Assembly (NCBI GenBank): GCA_016208485.1
Contig: JACQXY010000062.1
Location: forward strand, 1 to 64,000
DNA length: 64,000 bases
Direction of reading: 5' to 3'
From: Acidobacteriota bacterium
GTDB lineage: Bacteria > Actinomycetota > AC-67
The position numbers and the translations under genes are program-made. Below are positions 1-8,445 of the stretch, in pieces (the first letter of the stretch is position 1; each line of letters opens with the position of its first letter). Below the pieces are notes generated by a model, which was not told the DNA's origin, searched no databases, and saw nothing but the letters and a program-made list of their open reading frames with translations.

Positions 1-982
1 AGACCATCCAGAGAGGAGGCACGTAGCTCCCGGGACCGTGCCGGCGCTCGTAGGAGGCTTGCACGTCGTCGATGCCCTGCACCGTCCCGTTCCAGGAGTT
101 GGTCGCGAGCACGCTGAGGATGTGCGGCAGCCGGATCTGGAGCACCGGGCGCCCGCCGAGGTTCCCGATCGTCAGCAGCGAGAAGCTCGCCCCGCGCTCG
201 GTCTCATACAGCGCCTCCGCCGCCGCCATCTTCATCGGCTGCTGGCGCGCGACGAGCTGCGCCTGGCTGTGACCGACGAACGCCACCCCGGTCACCGCGA
301 GGAACCCGGCGACGAGGGCGAGCCGGGCGGAGCGGCCGAACGCCGCGGCGTCCCGGCCGCGCGCCAGGTGGGTTGCGCTCACCCCGAGGACGAACATCGC
401 CGCGGTCAGCACCGCCGCCAGGACCGTGTGCCCGATGATCCCGATCAGCGTCGAGTTGGAGATCATGGCGAAGAAGTCGGTCATCTCCGCGCGCCCCGAA
501 TCCGGGTTCAGGTGATAGCCGACCGGGTGCTGCATCCAGGCGCTCGCCGCAAGGATGAAGAAAGCGGAGATCTGGGTTCCGATCGCGACCGCCCAGATCG
601 TGGCGAGGTGCACGCGCTCGGACAGCTTCCCCCGGCCGAAGATCCACAGGCCGAGGAACGTGGACTCGAGGAAGAACGCGACCAGCCCCTCGATCGCGAG
701 CGGCGCGCCGAAGACGTCCCCGACGAACCTCGAGTACGAGGACCAGTTCATGCCGAACTGGAACTCGAGCACGATCCCGGTGACCACGCCGAGCGAGAAG
801 CTGACGAGGAAGATGCTCCCCCAGAACCGAGTCATGCGACGCCAGGACTCGTCCCTGGTCCGGTACCACATGGTCTGCATGATCGCGACGAGGAGGGAGA
901 GTCCGATCGACAGGGGGACGAACAGGAAATGGAACATGGTCGTGATCGCGAACTGCCAGCGCGCCAGGTGCACGGCGTCCAT
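1..982 (-). CDS. cydA: Cytochrome bd ubiquinol oxidase subunit I (5' part; runs off the window)
   Basis: This is the catalytic subunit of the bd-type terminal oxidase, which oxidises quinol and reduces O2 in the cytoplasmic membrane. Reading from the ATG at 982, the N-terminus is MDAVHLARWQFAITTMFHF, matching CydA; His18 aligns with the conserved heme b595 ligand (His19 in E. coli). Further on are hydrophobic helices and the CydA-like stretches QPMKMAAAEALYETE and GPGSYVPPLWMV. About 327 codons are present and the C-terminal third lies beyond base 1. A GGGGAAGGGG ribosome-binding site lies just before the start, and a TAGGAT -10 candidate lies at 1016-1021. It diverges from the RuBisCO-like gene. 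Confidence 0.93.
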   Translation of the reverse strand, partial: MDAVHLARWQFAITTMFHFLFVPLSIGLSLLVAIMQTMWYRTRDESWRRMTRFWGSIFLVSFSLGVVTGIVLEFQFGMNWSSYSRFVGDVFGAPLAIEGLVAFFLESTFLGLWIFGRGKLSERVHLATIWAVAIGTQISAFFILAASAWMQHPVGYHLNPDSGRAEMTDFFAMISNSTLIGIIGHTVLAAVLTAAMFVLGVSATHLARGRDAAAFGRSARLALVAGFLAVTGVAFVGHSQAQLVARQQPMKMAAAEALYETERGASFSLLTIGNLGGRPVLQIRLPHILSVLATNSWNGTVQGIDDVQASYERRHGPGSYVPPLWMV

Positions 983-1104
983 GCGGTTCCCCTTCCCCGT
1001 CGGAAGCCGAGCGGAATCCTACCCCTGGGGATGCGCATTCGTCTCCGCGGGCGCGCGCGCGGTATACCTACCCTGACGAGAGCACGCAGGGGGAGGTTCT
1101 CCGC

Positions 1105-2415
1105 ATGGATGAGATGCAGATCCTGTCGCAGCCGGTCGCGCTGCCGGAAGGGGTCGACTTCGAGGAGTACATCGTCGCCACCTACCTCGCGGCCTACCCG
1201 GCCGCGGTCCCGCTCCCGAAGCTCGCGCCGTTCTTGGCCGTCGAGCAGAGCACCGGGACCTGGGTGCCGGTGCCGGGGGAGACCCCGGAGATGCGCGCGC
1301 GCCACGTCGCCAAGGTGATCGGCGTCTACGAGGTCCCCGACCTCGAGTTCGAGATCCCCGCCGGCACCGAGACACGCAACTGGCTCATCCAGGTGGCCTT
1401 CCCGGAGGTGAACATCGGCGAGCAGATCCCGATGCTGCTCACCGCCGTCGTCGGGAACATCTCCATGGGCGGCAAGATCAAGCTCGTCGACGTGCGCTTC
1501 CCCCGCAAGTACATCGCGGGCTTCAAGGGCCCGAAGTTCGGGATCGACGGAGTGCGGGAGCGCCTCGGCGTCTACAAGCGGCCTATCCTGAACAACATGA
1601 TCAAGCCCTGCACCGGATACCCCGTGGAAGTCGGCGTCCAGCTCTTCCGTGAGGCCGCGCTCGGCGGCAGCGACATCGTGAAGGACGACGAGCTGATCGC
1701 CGACGCCTCCTTCAACTCCGTGGCCGATCGGGTCAAGGCGTACATGCGGGTCGAGAAGGAGGTCTACGAGGAGACCGGCGAGCGCACGCTCTACTCGGTC
1801 AACATCTCCGACGGCGTCCCGAAGGTGTTCGAGAACGCCCGGCGCGCGATCGAGATGGGCGCAAACGCGATCATGATCAACTACCTCGCCGTCGGGCTCC
1901 CCGTCATGCAGGCGCTCGCGGAGGACCCCGCGATCGACGTGCCGATCCTCGCCCACATGGACGTGGCCGGCGCGTTCTACATGTCTCCCTGGCACGGGAT
2001 CAGCTCACACCTGATGCTCGGCAAGCTCCCGCGCCTCGCCGGCGCGGACATCGTGGTGATCCCCGCCCCGTACGGGAAGGCGCCCGTGATCGACGACAAG
2101 TTCATGAGCGTGGCGCGCAACCTGACCTTCCCGTTGCACGGGCTGAAGCCGACCGTGCCGATGGCCTCCGGGGGCATCGCGCCCTCCATGGTCCCACAGA
2201 TCATGGGGGACCTCGGAAACGACATCGTGATCGCCGCCGGCGGATCGATCCACGCGCACCCGGGCGGGCCGCGCGCCGGCGCGAAGGCCTTCCGTCAGGC
2301 GATCGACGCGACCATGGCGGGGATCCCGATCCGCGACGCGGTCGCGAACAACCCCGAGCTGGCGACGGCGGTCCAGCTCTGGGGAGACCCGTTCGGCAAG
2401 GGCGTCCGGCAGTAG
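1105..2415 (+). CDS. RuBisCO-like protein (form IV, non-carboxylating)
   Basis: A 436-aa member of the RuBisCO large-chain superfamily. Seen: the N-terminal ferredoxin-like domain and the barrel motifs, with Lys167 (spinach K175 position), the metal-site run KDDE at 193-196 (carbamylated Lys, Asp, Glu), Lys325 (loop 6 region), Ser355-Gly-Gly and Gly379-Gly. Changed: the second lysine of the KPK motif is Cys169, and the His-Arg of the phosphate/substrate loop reads HMDVAG at 284-289. Loss of these residues means it is unlikely to fix CO2. Known family reactions include enolisation in methionine salvage, isomerisation, and decarboxylation in apionate catabolism. It heads a cassette with a reductase and a sugar kinase, so I infer a carbohydrate or sugar-acid pathway. 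A GGGGGAGG ribosome-binding site precedes the ATG; a TATACC -10 candidate lies at 1063-1068. Confidence 0.88.
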   Translation: MDEMQILSQPVALPEGVDFEEYIVATYLAAYPAAVPLPKLAPFLAVEQSTGTWVPVPGETPEMRARHVAKVIGVYEVPDLEFEIPAGTETRNWLIQVAFPEVNIGEQIPMLLTAVVGNISMGGKIKLVDVRFPRKYIAGFKGPKFGIDGVRERLGVYKRPILNNMIKPCTGYPVEVGVQLFREAALGGSDIVKDDELIADASFNSVADRVKAYMRVEKEVYEETGERTLYSVNISDGVPKVFENARRAIEMGANAIMINYLAVGLPVMQALAEDPAIDVPILAHMDVAGAFYMSPWHGISSHLMLGKLPRLAGADIVVIPAPYGKAPVIDDKFMSVARNLTFPLHGLKPTVPMASGGIAPSMVPQIMGDLGNDIVIAAGGSIHAHPGGPRAGAKAFRQAIDATMAGIPIRDAVANNPELATAVQLWGDPFGKGVRQ

Positions 2416-2452
2416 CGATCCGTCCGGCGGCAGCGATCCGAAGGGAGCGGCG

Positions 2453-3685
2453 ATGAGCAAGGTCACGGTGCTCGGTGGGGCCGGCGCGGTCGGCAGCGTC
2501 GCCGTCCGGACCCTGGTTGGGATCAAGCCCTTCGACGAGATCGTCGTCGCCGACGCGAACGAGGCCAAAGCGAAGGCGATCGCCGCCCAGCACGGCAAGG
2601 GCGTGTCTGCCGCGCGCGTCGACGCCGGCGACGGCGCGAGCATCCAGAAGGTCGTGAAGGGCTCGACCGTCGTGCTGAACTGCGTCGGCCCGTTCTACAA
2701 GTACGCCCCGACCGTGCTCGGCGCGGTCGCGGGCTCGGGCATCAACTACGTCGACGTCTGCGACGACTACGACGCGACCCAGAAGCTCCTCGCGATGAAC
2801 GACGAGGTGAAGGCGGCCGGAGTCTCAGCGCTCATGGGCATGGGCAGCTCGCCGGGGGTCGCGAACCTGATCTCGAAGGTCTGCGCCGACCTGCTGCTCG
2901 ACTCGACGGAGGCGATCGACATCTACCACGCCCACGGCGGGGAGCCCGAGGAGGGCCGCGCCGTCATCGCCCACCGCATCCACTCGATGGTGAGCGACAT
3001 CCCGGTGTTCCTCGACGGGCGCTTCCAGACGGTGCAGCTCTTCGAGGAAAGCGGCCGCGCGCTCGAAGAGGACGCCGAGTTCGAGAGCATCGGGACCTAC
3101 AACGTCTACCCGTACCCCCACCCGGAGACCCTGACGCTCCCCCAGCACATCCCGGGGCTTCGCCGAGTCACGAACCTCGGGCTCGTGCTGCCGGCGATCT
3201 ACGCCGAGCTGATCAAGGCGACCGTGCGCTCGGGGATCGTCTCCGAAGAGCCCCTCGACGTGCTCGGCGCGCCGGTCGTGCCGATCGAGTTCGCCATCTC
3301 CCACATCCTGTCGGAGCGCCCGCGACTCACCAGGGAAGCCGGCCTCACCCAGGCGATGGGGTGCCTGAAGATCGTCATCCGCGGGACGAAGGACGGCAAG
3401 GCGACGGTCTATACGTTCTCGATGTCCTCGGTCGGCCGGGGCATGGGCGAGGGAACCGGGATCCCGGCGGCGCTCGGCGCGGTCATGATGGCCTCGGGCG
3501 ACGTCAAGGGGCAGGGCGTCCTCCCGCCGGAGGCGTGCGTGGACCCGCTGAAGTTCCTCGGCCTCGCGAGCAAGACCATGCAGTCGGGCGGGGGGCGCCT
3601 GCCGATCTCGATCCGCCGCACGGTCGAGGGCGGCGCGGAGGAAACGATCGACGCAGCCGCGATCCTGTCGGCGCTTCCGGGCTGA
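2453..3685 (+). CDS. Saccharopine dehydrogenase-like NAD(P)-binding oxidoreductase
   Basis: A 410-aa protein with an N-terminal Rossmann fold (VLGGAGAVGS at residues 5-14) typical of the saccharopine dehydrogenase / trans-acting enoyl reductase-like family, followed by the NCVGPF and YVDVCDD stretches usual in that family. The C-terminal half is the family's substrate domain. It begins 37 nt after the RuBisCO-like gene, with a GGGAGCGG ribosome-binding site, and ends 15 nt before the kinase, so the three are probably one transcript. The family covers amino-acid and sugar-acid oxidoreductases; the substrate cannot be read from sequence. I infer oxidation or reduction of the metabolite handled by the neighbouring kinase and RuBisCO-like protein. 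Confidence 0.85.
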   Translation: MSKVTVLGGAGAVGSVAVRTLVGIKPFDEIVVADANEAKAKAIAAQHGKGVSAARVDAGDGASIQKVVKGSTVVLNCVGPFYKYAPTVLGAVAGSGINYVDVCDDYDATQKLLAMNDEVKAAGVSALMGMGSSPGVANLISKVCADLLLDSTEAIDIYHAHGGEPEEGRAVIAHRIHSMVSDIPVFLDGRFQTVQLFEESGRALEEDAEFESIGTYNVYPYPHPETLTLPQHIPGLRRVTNLGLVLPAIYAELIKATVRSGIVSEEPLDVLGAPVVPIEFAISHILSERPRLTREAGLTQAMGCLKIVIRGTKDGKATVYTFSMSSVGRGMGEGTGIPAALGAVMMASGDVKGQGVLPPEACVDPLKFLGLASKTMQSGGGRLPISIRRTVEGGAEETIDAAAILSALPG

Positions 3686-3700
3686 GCCCGAGCGGCGTTC

Positions 3701-5266
3701 ATGGCAAAGACCGGCGACTGCATCATCGCTCACGACCTCGGCACGAGCGGGAACAAGGCAGTGCTCGTCGACACCGCCGGGCGGGTGATCGGCGCGAGCT
3801 TCCACGCCTACCCGATCCACTACCCGCACCCCGACTGGGCGGAGCAGGACGGCGAGGACTGGTGGGGAGCCGTCACCACCGCGACGAAGGACCTCCTCTC
3901 GTCGACCGGCGTCGCCCCGGAGCGGATCGCCGCGGTCACCTTCGGGGCACAGCTTCTCGGCCTGGTCCCGATGAGCGCCTCCGGGGAGACGCTCCGCCGC
4001 CCGATCATCTGGCTCGACAGCCGCGCCGGCGACCAGGCCCGCCGGCTGATGCGGCGCTTCGGCGGCCCGGGGATCTTCCGGCTCGCGGCGGGCGCGACGC
4101 TCTCCGGCAAGGACGGCTTGCCGAAGCTGCTGTGGCTGAAAGAGCGCGAGCCCGAGGTCTACTCCAAGATGGCCTGCTTCCTCGACGTCGGGGGCTACCT
4201 CGTTCACCGCTGCACCGGACGCATGTCGATGGAGTGGGCCGGCGCGTCCGCGTTCGGGCTCGACCTGAAGAAGAAGCGCTGGATGGCGGGACTGATTCGC
4301 TTCATCGGGTTCGACCCGGCCAAGCTCCCGGCGCTCGTGCGCACGACCGACGTCGTCGGGCCCCTCACGCGTGAGGCGGCCTCCGCCTGCGGTCTGCTCG
4401 AGGGAACTCCGGTGGTCGCGGGGACCGGGGATGTCGCGGCCGCCGCCGTAGGCGCCGGCGCGGTCGCCGAGGGCGACGGCCACCTGTACCTCGGGACCTC
4501 GGGGTGGATCAGCGTCGCGACGTCGCGGAAGCCGCGCGGCAAGCACGGCATCGCCCTGATCCAGTCGGCCGACCCCGCGCGCAACCTGATCTTCGGCGAG
4601 ATGGAGACCGCCGGCGCGTGCGTCGCCTGGCTCGCCGATCAGCTCTTCCGCGCCGAGATCGAGCGCGGCGGGCGGGCGGAGGCCTACCGAGCCATGGACG
4701 AGGCCGCGGCGAGCGTCCCCCCGGGATCGGGGGATCTGGTGTTCACGCCGTGGATGTACGGCGAGCGCGCCCCGATCAGCGACACCGACGTGCGCGCGGC
4801 CCTCTTCAGCCTCGGAGCCGATCACACGCGCGAGCACATCGTGCGGGCCGTCTTCGAGGGCGTCGCCTACAACTTCCGCTGGTTGCTGGAGAACATGGAG
4901 CGGGACTTCGGCGTTCGCCTGCCGGCTCTGCGCGTGGTCGGGGGCGGCTCGAAGAGCGCTCCGTGGATGCGGATCCTCTCCGACGTCACGGGACGACCGG
5001 TCGAGACCGTCCGCAACCCCCTTGAGGTCGGCGCGGTCGGGGCCGCGCTCACTGCGGCGGTCGGACTCGGGATGCATCCGGACTTCGAGTCGCTCCGGCG
5101 CGTGGTCCTGCCGGCCGCCGTCTACCGGCCGCGCGCCGAGAACCGCGCGACCTACGACTTCTTGTTCGGCGTCTACAAGGACACCTACCGGAGCCTCAAG
5201 GGCCTGTACCACCGGATCGGCCAGAGGCGCGCGCGCCAGACCGAGGCCGCGCGCCGCGCTGGCTGA
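3701..5266 (+). CDS. FGGY-family carbohydrate kinase (xylulokinase/fuculokinase type)
   Basis: A 521-aa sugar kinase. The N-terminus carries the phosphate-1 loop HDLGTSGNKAVLVD; later stretches PDWAEQDGEDWW and IIWLDSRA match FGGY kinases. The C-terminal ATPase half has LGTSGW, GVAYNFRWLLENM and VVGGGSKSAPWMRILSDV (adenosine motif), then a GAALTAAVG helix. Length is normal for the family. It would phosphorylate a sugar, sugar alcohol or sugar acid in the cytoplasm. It lies 15 nt after the saccharopine-dehydrogenase-like gene and is the last gene of the cassette. The exact sugar is not predictable; a pentose or deoxy-sugar derivative is plausible given the xylulokinase-like look. Confidence 0.9.
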   Translation: MAKTGDCIIAHDLGTSGNKAVLVDTAGRVIGASFHAYPIHYPHPDWAEQDGEDWWGAVTTATKDLLSSTGVAPERIAAVTFGAQLLGLVPMSASGETLRRPIIWLDSRAGDQARRLMRRFGGPGIFRLAAGATLSGKDGLPKLLWLKEREPEVYSKMACFLDVGGYLVHRCTGRMSMEWAGASAFGLDLKKKRWMAGLIRFIGFDPAKLPALVRTTDVVGPLTREAASACGLLEGTPVVAGTGDVAAAAVGAGAVAEGDGHLYLGTSGWISVATSRKPRGKHGIALIQSADPARNLIFGEMETAGACVAWLADQLFRAEIERGGRAEAYRAMDEAAASVPPGSGDLVFTPWMYGERAPISDTDVRAALFSLGADHTREHIVRAVFEGVAYNFRWLLENMERDFGVRLPALRVVGGGSKSAPWMRILSDVTGRPVETVRNPLEVGAVGAALTAAVGLGMHPDFESLRRVVLPAAVYRPRAENRATYDFLFGVYKDTYRSLKGLYHRIGQRRARQTEAARRAG

Positions 5267-5344
5267 CGCCGCCAGGACCTCGCCGGGCTTCCGCGCGCCG
5301 GCTGACAAGTTCTGCGCGCCGGCCGACGGCCTCCGCGCGCCGGC

Positions 5345-5432
5345 CGGGCGCGACGTAGCGCATGATCGGCCGCGCGCCGCGCCGCGCGACCTCCCGGAAA
5401 CCGGCCTCCTCGAACATCGACCGGAGCCCCAA
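5345..5432 (-). pseudogene. GNAT acetyltransferase 3'-end fragment (duplicate of 7211-7295)
   Basis: Read on the minus strand this stretch encodes MGLRSMFEEAGFREVARRGA and the next few residues, almost identical to the C-terminal part of the GNAT gene at 7146-7787. The DNA match is nearly perfect over about 85 bases and stops abruptly at base 5432, where transposase-like sequence begins. Weaker similarity, rich in CGCGCCGGC, extends toward the kinase stop codon. No intact gene is present; this is a duplicated scrap. Confidence 0.8.
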
Positions 5433-5834
5433 CTATCCCTCGCTTGCGGAGGGGACCGCGGTTCCCTACGGCGCCTACGACGTCGCTCGCAACCAAGGAT
5501 TCGTGTCGGTGGGTCGCTCGGCAGACACTGCGGAGTTCGCCGTCGAGGCGATCCGCCGCTGGTGGCGCCTGGCTGGCCGTCGCCACTGCCCGAAGGCCCT
5601 GACGGCGAGCCGCTGGTGAGCTACGACACGGTCGTGAACCTGATCGCCGGGACCCGCACCAAGACCGGGTTGAAGATCAAGGCCCTGCTCGACGAGCGGA
5701 CCTACGAGAAAGGCGTCAAGGTCACCGATGAGGAACTCGACCGCGTACAGGTGTCCCGTCACCGCACGTTCCCGGATTGGAATTACACGATCCCGCCTCA
5801 CCAACGCGCGCGACGCATCCCGAAGCAGAGCTAG
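5430..5834 (+). pseudogene. ISAzo13-family transposase remnant (middle plus C-terminus, internally deleted)
   Basis: Two reading-frame pieces match this transposase family. The first (about 5430-5570) encodes GTAVPYGAYDVARNQGF and SADTAEFAVEAIRRWW, the catalytic-core region. The second (about 5605-5834, different frame) encodes EPLVSYDTVVNLIAGTRTKT, then VTDEELDRV and FPDWNYTIPP, the natural C-terminus. The part between is deleted and the frame is broken. The N-terminal part of a similar transposase lies at 26569-26760. This is a dead element fused at its left edge to the GNAT fragment. Confidence 0.78.
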
Positions 5835-5869
5835 AGTGCAACGTTTGTCTTATGGAGACCTCTTGGTGT

Positions 5870-6493
5870 TCACCAGGCCGCGTCCACGCTCGAGAAGATC
5901 AGCGGAGGCGCGCCCGCCTCCAGGCCGAAGACGTACTCTCCCGGCGCCCCCTGGACCACTTCCAGATGGTCGGAGTAGAGCTGGCCGCGAAGCGAGAGCA
6001 CGCCCGCCTCCGACCGCATCCAGGCGGTCGCGCCGCGACGGAACCGGACAGGTAGCGTGCCCCTCACGGCCGTCCCGCGAAGATCCCACTCCCGCGCGAG
6101 CGTGATTCCGGTCCGGCCCCACCGGGCGCCCCGGACCCTGCCTTCCCACTCGACCGTCACCCGGCTCGGCGCGTCCGCGGCGCACCAGACAAGGACCCGG
6201 TGGGTGCCGGCGGGCCACTCGGCCTGGACGCCTTCCACTGTCGGGGCGTGGGGTTGGATGCTCGGCCAGTAGGCCCCGAGCAGGCCGTCTACCCCGCGCT
6301 CGAACATCAGGCACACGTCCGTGCGCCCTGGGGCGAGTGTCTCCATGAACATCTTCACGCGCCCCGGCCCTTGGACCGTTCCGCTCCACCAGAGGGGGGC
6401 GGGTGCCGAGTGCCGCCGGACCGCTGCCTCGGACGGGGGTGCCCCGGCAAGGACCAAGACCAGGCCGAGGCAGACGGCCCAGCGCCTTCTCAT
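5870..6493 (-). CDS. Secreted protein of unknown function (second of a coupled pair)
   Basis: A 207-aa protein with a clear signal peptide: MRRRW, then a hydrophobic run and cleavage near PPSEAA. The rest is beta-rich: PLWWSGTVQGPGRVKMFMET, a WPAGTHRVLVW stretch and MRSEAGVLSLRGQLYS near the end. I recognise no family. The ATG at 6493 overlaps the stop of the upstream secreted protein by 4 nt (ATGA), so the two are translationally coupled and probably act together outside the membrane. The ORF stays open well upstream of this ATG, but the signal peptide and overlap favour 6493. Confidence 0.7.
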   Translation of the reverse strand: MRRRWAVCLGLVLVLAGAPPSEAAVRRHSAPAPLWWSGTVQGPGRVKMFMETLAPGRTDVCLMFERGVDGLLGAYWPSIQPHAPTVEGVQAEWPAGTHRVLVWCAADAPSRVTVEWEGRVRGARWGRTGITLAREWDLRGTAVRGTLPVRFRRGATAWMRSEAGVLSLRGQLYSDHLEVVQGAPGEYVFGLEAGAPPLIFSSVDAAW

Positions 6494-6978
6494 GGGGTCG
6501 CGAAGGCGTAGGCCCCGCAGAACACCCGGGGGTTCTTGATGACGCAGTAGGCAGGTGTAGCGGCGTTCCAGGTGCGCCCCGCCGGCAGGTCCCACCACTG
6601 GTGGCTCGCCGCCGAGAGTGTCTGCCCCGGTGGCAGGACGAAGCCGACCGCGGGGAATGGGCACCTGAAGCCCGACCAGCACGTGTTGTGGACGATCTCG
6701 GTCTTGCCTGCCCACACATGAACATCCGTCGCGTATGGCACGGGAGGGGTCCCCGCGCAGATTCCCTTCGCTTCGCCTGAGACCTTCCCCCGCACCTGTA
6801 TGGGCGACCGGTCCACCGTCACCTCCTCGACGAGCATCGAGACGGCGGCGGTGCAGACAGTCTGGGCGGTGCCTGTCGCGACCGCGGTACCTCCTGCCCC
6901 GATGATCGGGGTGGCCTGGGCGCCGGAGGATGCAGGCACCAGGGCGAGAACCAGACTGAGAAGTACGATCCGCTTCAT
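6490..6978 (-). CDS. Secreted cysteine-containing protein of unknown function (first of a coupled pair)
   Basis: A 162-aa protein with signal peptide MKRIVLLSLVLALVPASSGA and cleavage near GAQA. The mature part holds six cysteines (in QTVCTAAV, KGICAGT, HNTCWSGFRC, AYCVIK and VFCGAY), an even number that would suit disulfides in an exported protein. No known domain is evident. A GGAGGGGG ribosome-binding site lies just upstream of the ATG. The downstream gene overlaps by 4 nt. The two genes sit alone between IS debris and the GNAT gene, so context gives no function. Confidence 0.7.
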   Translation of the reverse strand: MKRIVLLSLVLALVPASSGAQATPIIGAGGTAVATGTAQTVCTAAVSMLVEEVTVDRSPIQVRGKVSGEAKGICAGTPPVPYATDVHVWAGKTEIVHNTCWSGFRCPFPAVGFVLPPGQTLSAASHQWWDLPAGRTWNAATPAYCVIKNPRVFCGAYAFATP

Positions 6979-7145
6979 TCCCCCTCCTCTCCGCTTGCGG
7001 TGGTCCCCTCCGTGCCCGGCTCACCTCCTCGTCTCGATCCGCCGCGGGCGGTCGTCGGTTCCGTGCAATCCCCTCTGCCTCCACCCCGCGACAGCCCTGG
7101 CCCTTGGACGGGCCGCGAGCATCCTCCATCCGCGGGGCGAAATGG

Positions 7146-7787
7146 TCAAGTCCTACCGCCCCGGGCCTCGCTGGGGCTCCGCGCGCCGGCGGCCTCCGCA
7201 CCCCGGCCGCGCGCGACGTAGCGCATGATCGGCCGCGCGCCGCGCCGCGCGACCTCCCGGAAGCCGGCCTCTTCGAACATCGACCGGAGCCCCATGTAGG
7301 AGGCGGTGGCGGGCGCGCGCGTCCCTCCTTCGACGGGGTAGCCCTCGACGATCCGCGCGCCGCGGCGGGTCGCGTGACGCACCGCCGCCCGCAGGAGCGC
7401 CGACCCGACGCCTTCCCCGCGGTGGGCCCGGTCTACGAAGAAGCAGACGATCGACCAAACCGAGCAGTCGTCCACGCGCGCGAGCGTGCGCGAGCGTTCC
7501 AGGCGCCCGAACTCCTCGCGCGGGGCGACCGAGCACCAGCCGACCGGGCGGCCGCCCACGTAGGCGAGCAGCCCGGGGACCCGGCCGGAATCCACGATCC
7601 GCTTGAGCGCCCGGCGGTTCCCTGCTCCCTTGCGGGCGCCGGACCCGACCCCGCGCGAGAACTCGGCCTCCGTCGTGCGCCACCACATGCACCAGCAGTT
7701 CCCGTAGGCGCCGCTCGGCCCGAAGAGCGCCGAGAGGTCGGCCCATCGCTCGGGGGTTCCCGGGTGGATCTCGAGACGCGAACTCAC
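7146..7787 (-). CDS. GNAT-family N-acetyltransferase
   Basis: A 213-aa acetyltransferase. The acetyl-CoA-binding motif A is visible as VCFFVDRAHRGEGVGSALL (V/I-x-x-x-x-x-R-x-G-x-G). Upstream are a WCMWWR stretch and GWCSVAPREEFGRLERS, typical of a common actinobacterial GNAT subgroup. I chose the GTG at 7787 because it overlaps the stop of the upstream CGNR gene by 4 nt (GTGA); the open frame continues further upstream but would run through that gene. Substrate unknown. Its 3' end was copied to 5345-5432. Confidence 0.85.
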   Translation of the reverse strand: MSSRLEIHPGTPERWADLSALFGPSGAYGNCWCMWWRTTEAEFSRGVGSGARKGAGNRRALKRIVDSGRVPGLLAYVGGRPVGWCSVAPREEFGRLERSRTLARVDDCSVWSIVCFFVDRAHRGEGVGSALLRAAVRHATRRGARIVEGYPVEGGTRAPATASYMGLRSMFEEAGFREVARRGARPIMRYVARGRGAEAAGARSPSEARGGRT

Positions 7788-8389
7788 GCGCTCAGTCCCC
7801 CTGCGTGCCGCCTCCGGTACGCGCGCGTCTTCGCGCGGTTCCCGCACACCCGCATCGAGCACCACACCCCCGACCTGTTCTTCGAGCGATCGTAGAATGC
7901 CCGCCGGCAGGAGTCCTCGACGCACGCCTTGAGCCGGCTCCACGTCCCCGCGGTCATCGAGGCGAAGACGATCCCAAGCATCAGTCCGATGGCGCCGTCC
8001 ACTCCCCCGGCGGCCGGCTCGAGCCACGAGGTCCCATCGACCTCGAACCCGACGAGCAGATGAGCCTCGGCCGCCGCGCCGTTGAGGACGTCGGTCGCCG
8101 ACGGGTCCAGGGGCTCGCCGGTGCTCGCGAGCAGCAGCGCGCGCAGCGCCTCCCGGACCTCGATCAACCTCCGGACCGAGCCGTCATCGAGATCTGACCG
8201 AGGCGCGACCAGTCCGTGCCGGGCCATCCACGTCGCGGCCCGGAGAGGATCCCCCAGCCGGTCGATCCCGGCCTCCACGTCGCCTGTGTTGACGAAGGCC
8301 TGGACGATCGCGAGGTCGCCGGGAGCCGGCGCGCGGCGCCCCGGTTGCGCGCCCGGTTCGGTCCCCATACGGTCGTCAAGCGCAGTCAT
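7784..8389 (-). CDS. CGNR zinc-finger / ABATE-domain protein (putative stress-response regulator)
   Basis: A 201-aa protein. The N-terminal part (DLAIVQAFVNTGDVEAGID) fits the ABATE domain, and the C-terminus carries the CGNR zinc finger: CVEDSCRRAFYD, then CSMRVCGNRAKTRAYRRR, giving CxxxxC and CxxxC pairs. Family members are thought to bind DNA; the target is unknown. It is translated with the GNAT gene (4-nt overlap) and diverges from the branched-chain amino-acid importer. Its promoter looks strong and leaderless. A long palindrome lies in the shared upstream region, so regulation of the importer is possible but inferred. Confidence 0.85.
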   Translation of the reverse strand: MTALDDRMGTEPGAQPGRRAPAPGDLAIVQAFVNTGDVEAGIDRLGDPLRAATWMARHGLVAPRSDLDDGSVRRLIEVREALRALLLASTGEPLDPSATDVLNGAAAEAHLLVGFEVDGTSWLEPAAGGVDGAIGLMLGIVFASMTAGTWSRLKACVEDSCRRAFYDRSKNRSGVWCSMRVCGNRAKTRAYRRRHAGGLSA

Positions 8390-8398
8390 GCCCGAACC

Positions 8399-8426
8399 AC
8401 TCTATCACTCTAGCGGGTTACGTCAA
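8399..8426 (-). promoter_or_regulatory. Promoter of the CGNR-GNAT pair
   Basis: On the minus strand TTGACG (8426-8421) and TAGAGT (8404-8399) are spaced by 16 nt, a good sigma-70-like pair. The -10 ends 9 nt before the ATG at 8389, leaving almost no 5' leader. Confidence 0.6.
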
Positions 8427-8445
8427 TGAAACTGAGACGCCAGCA

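Noticed and set aside
1105-2415. Reading the RuBisCO-like protein as a CO2-fixing RuBisCO
   Set aside because: The second Lys of the KPK motif and the His-Arg substrate residues are changed, and no small subunit or phosphoribulokinase is present.
2825-5308. An 827-codon open frame on the minus strand
   Set aside because: It is antisense to the reductase and kinase genes; its composition (Arg, Asp, His, Pro-rich, no domains) is that of an antisense frame in GC-rich DNA.
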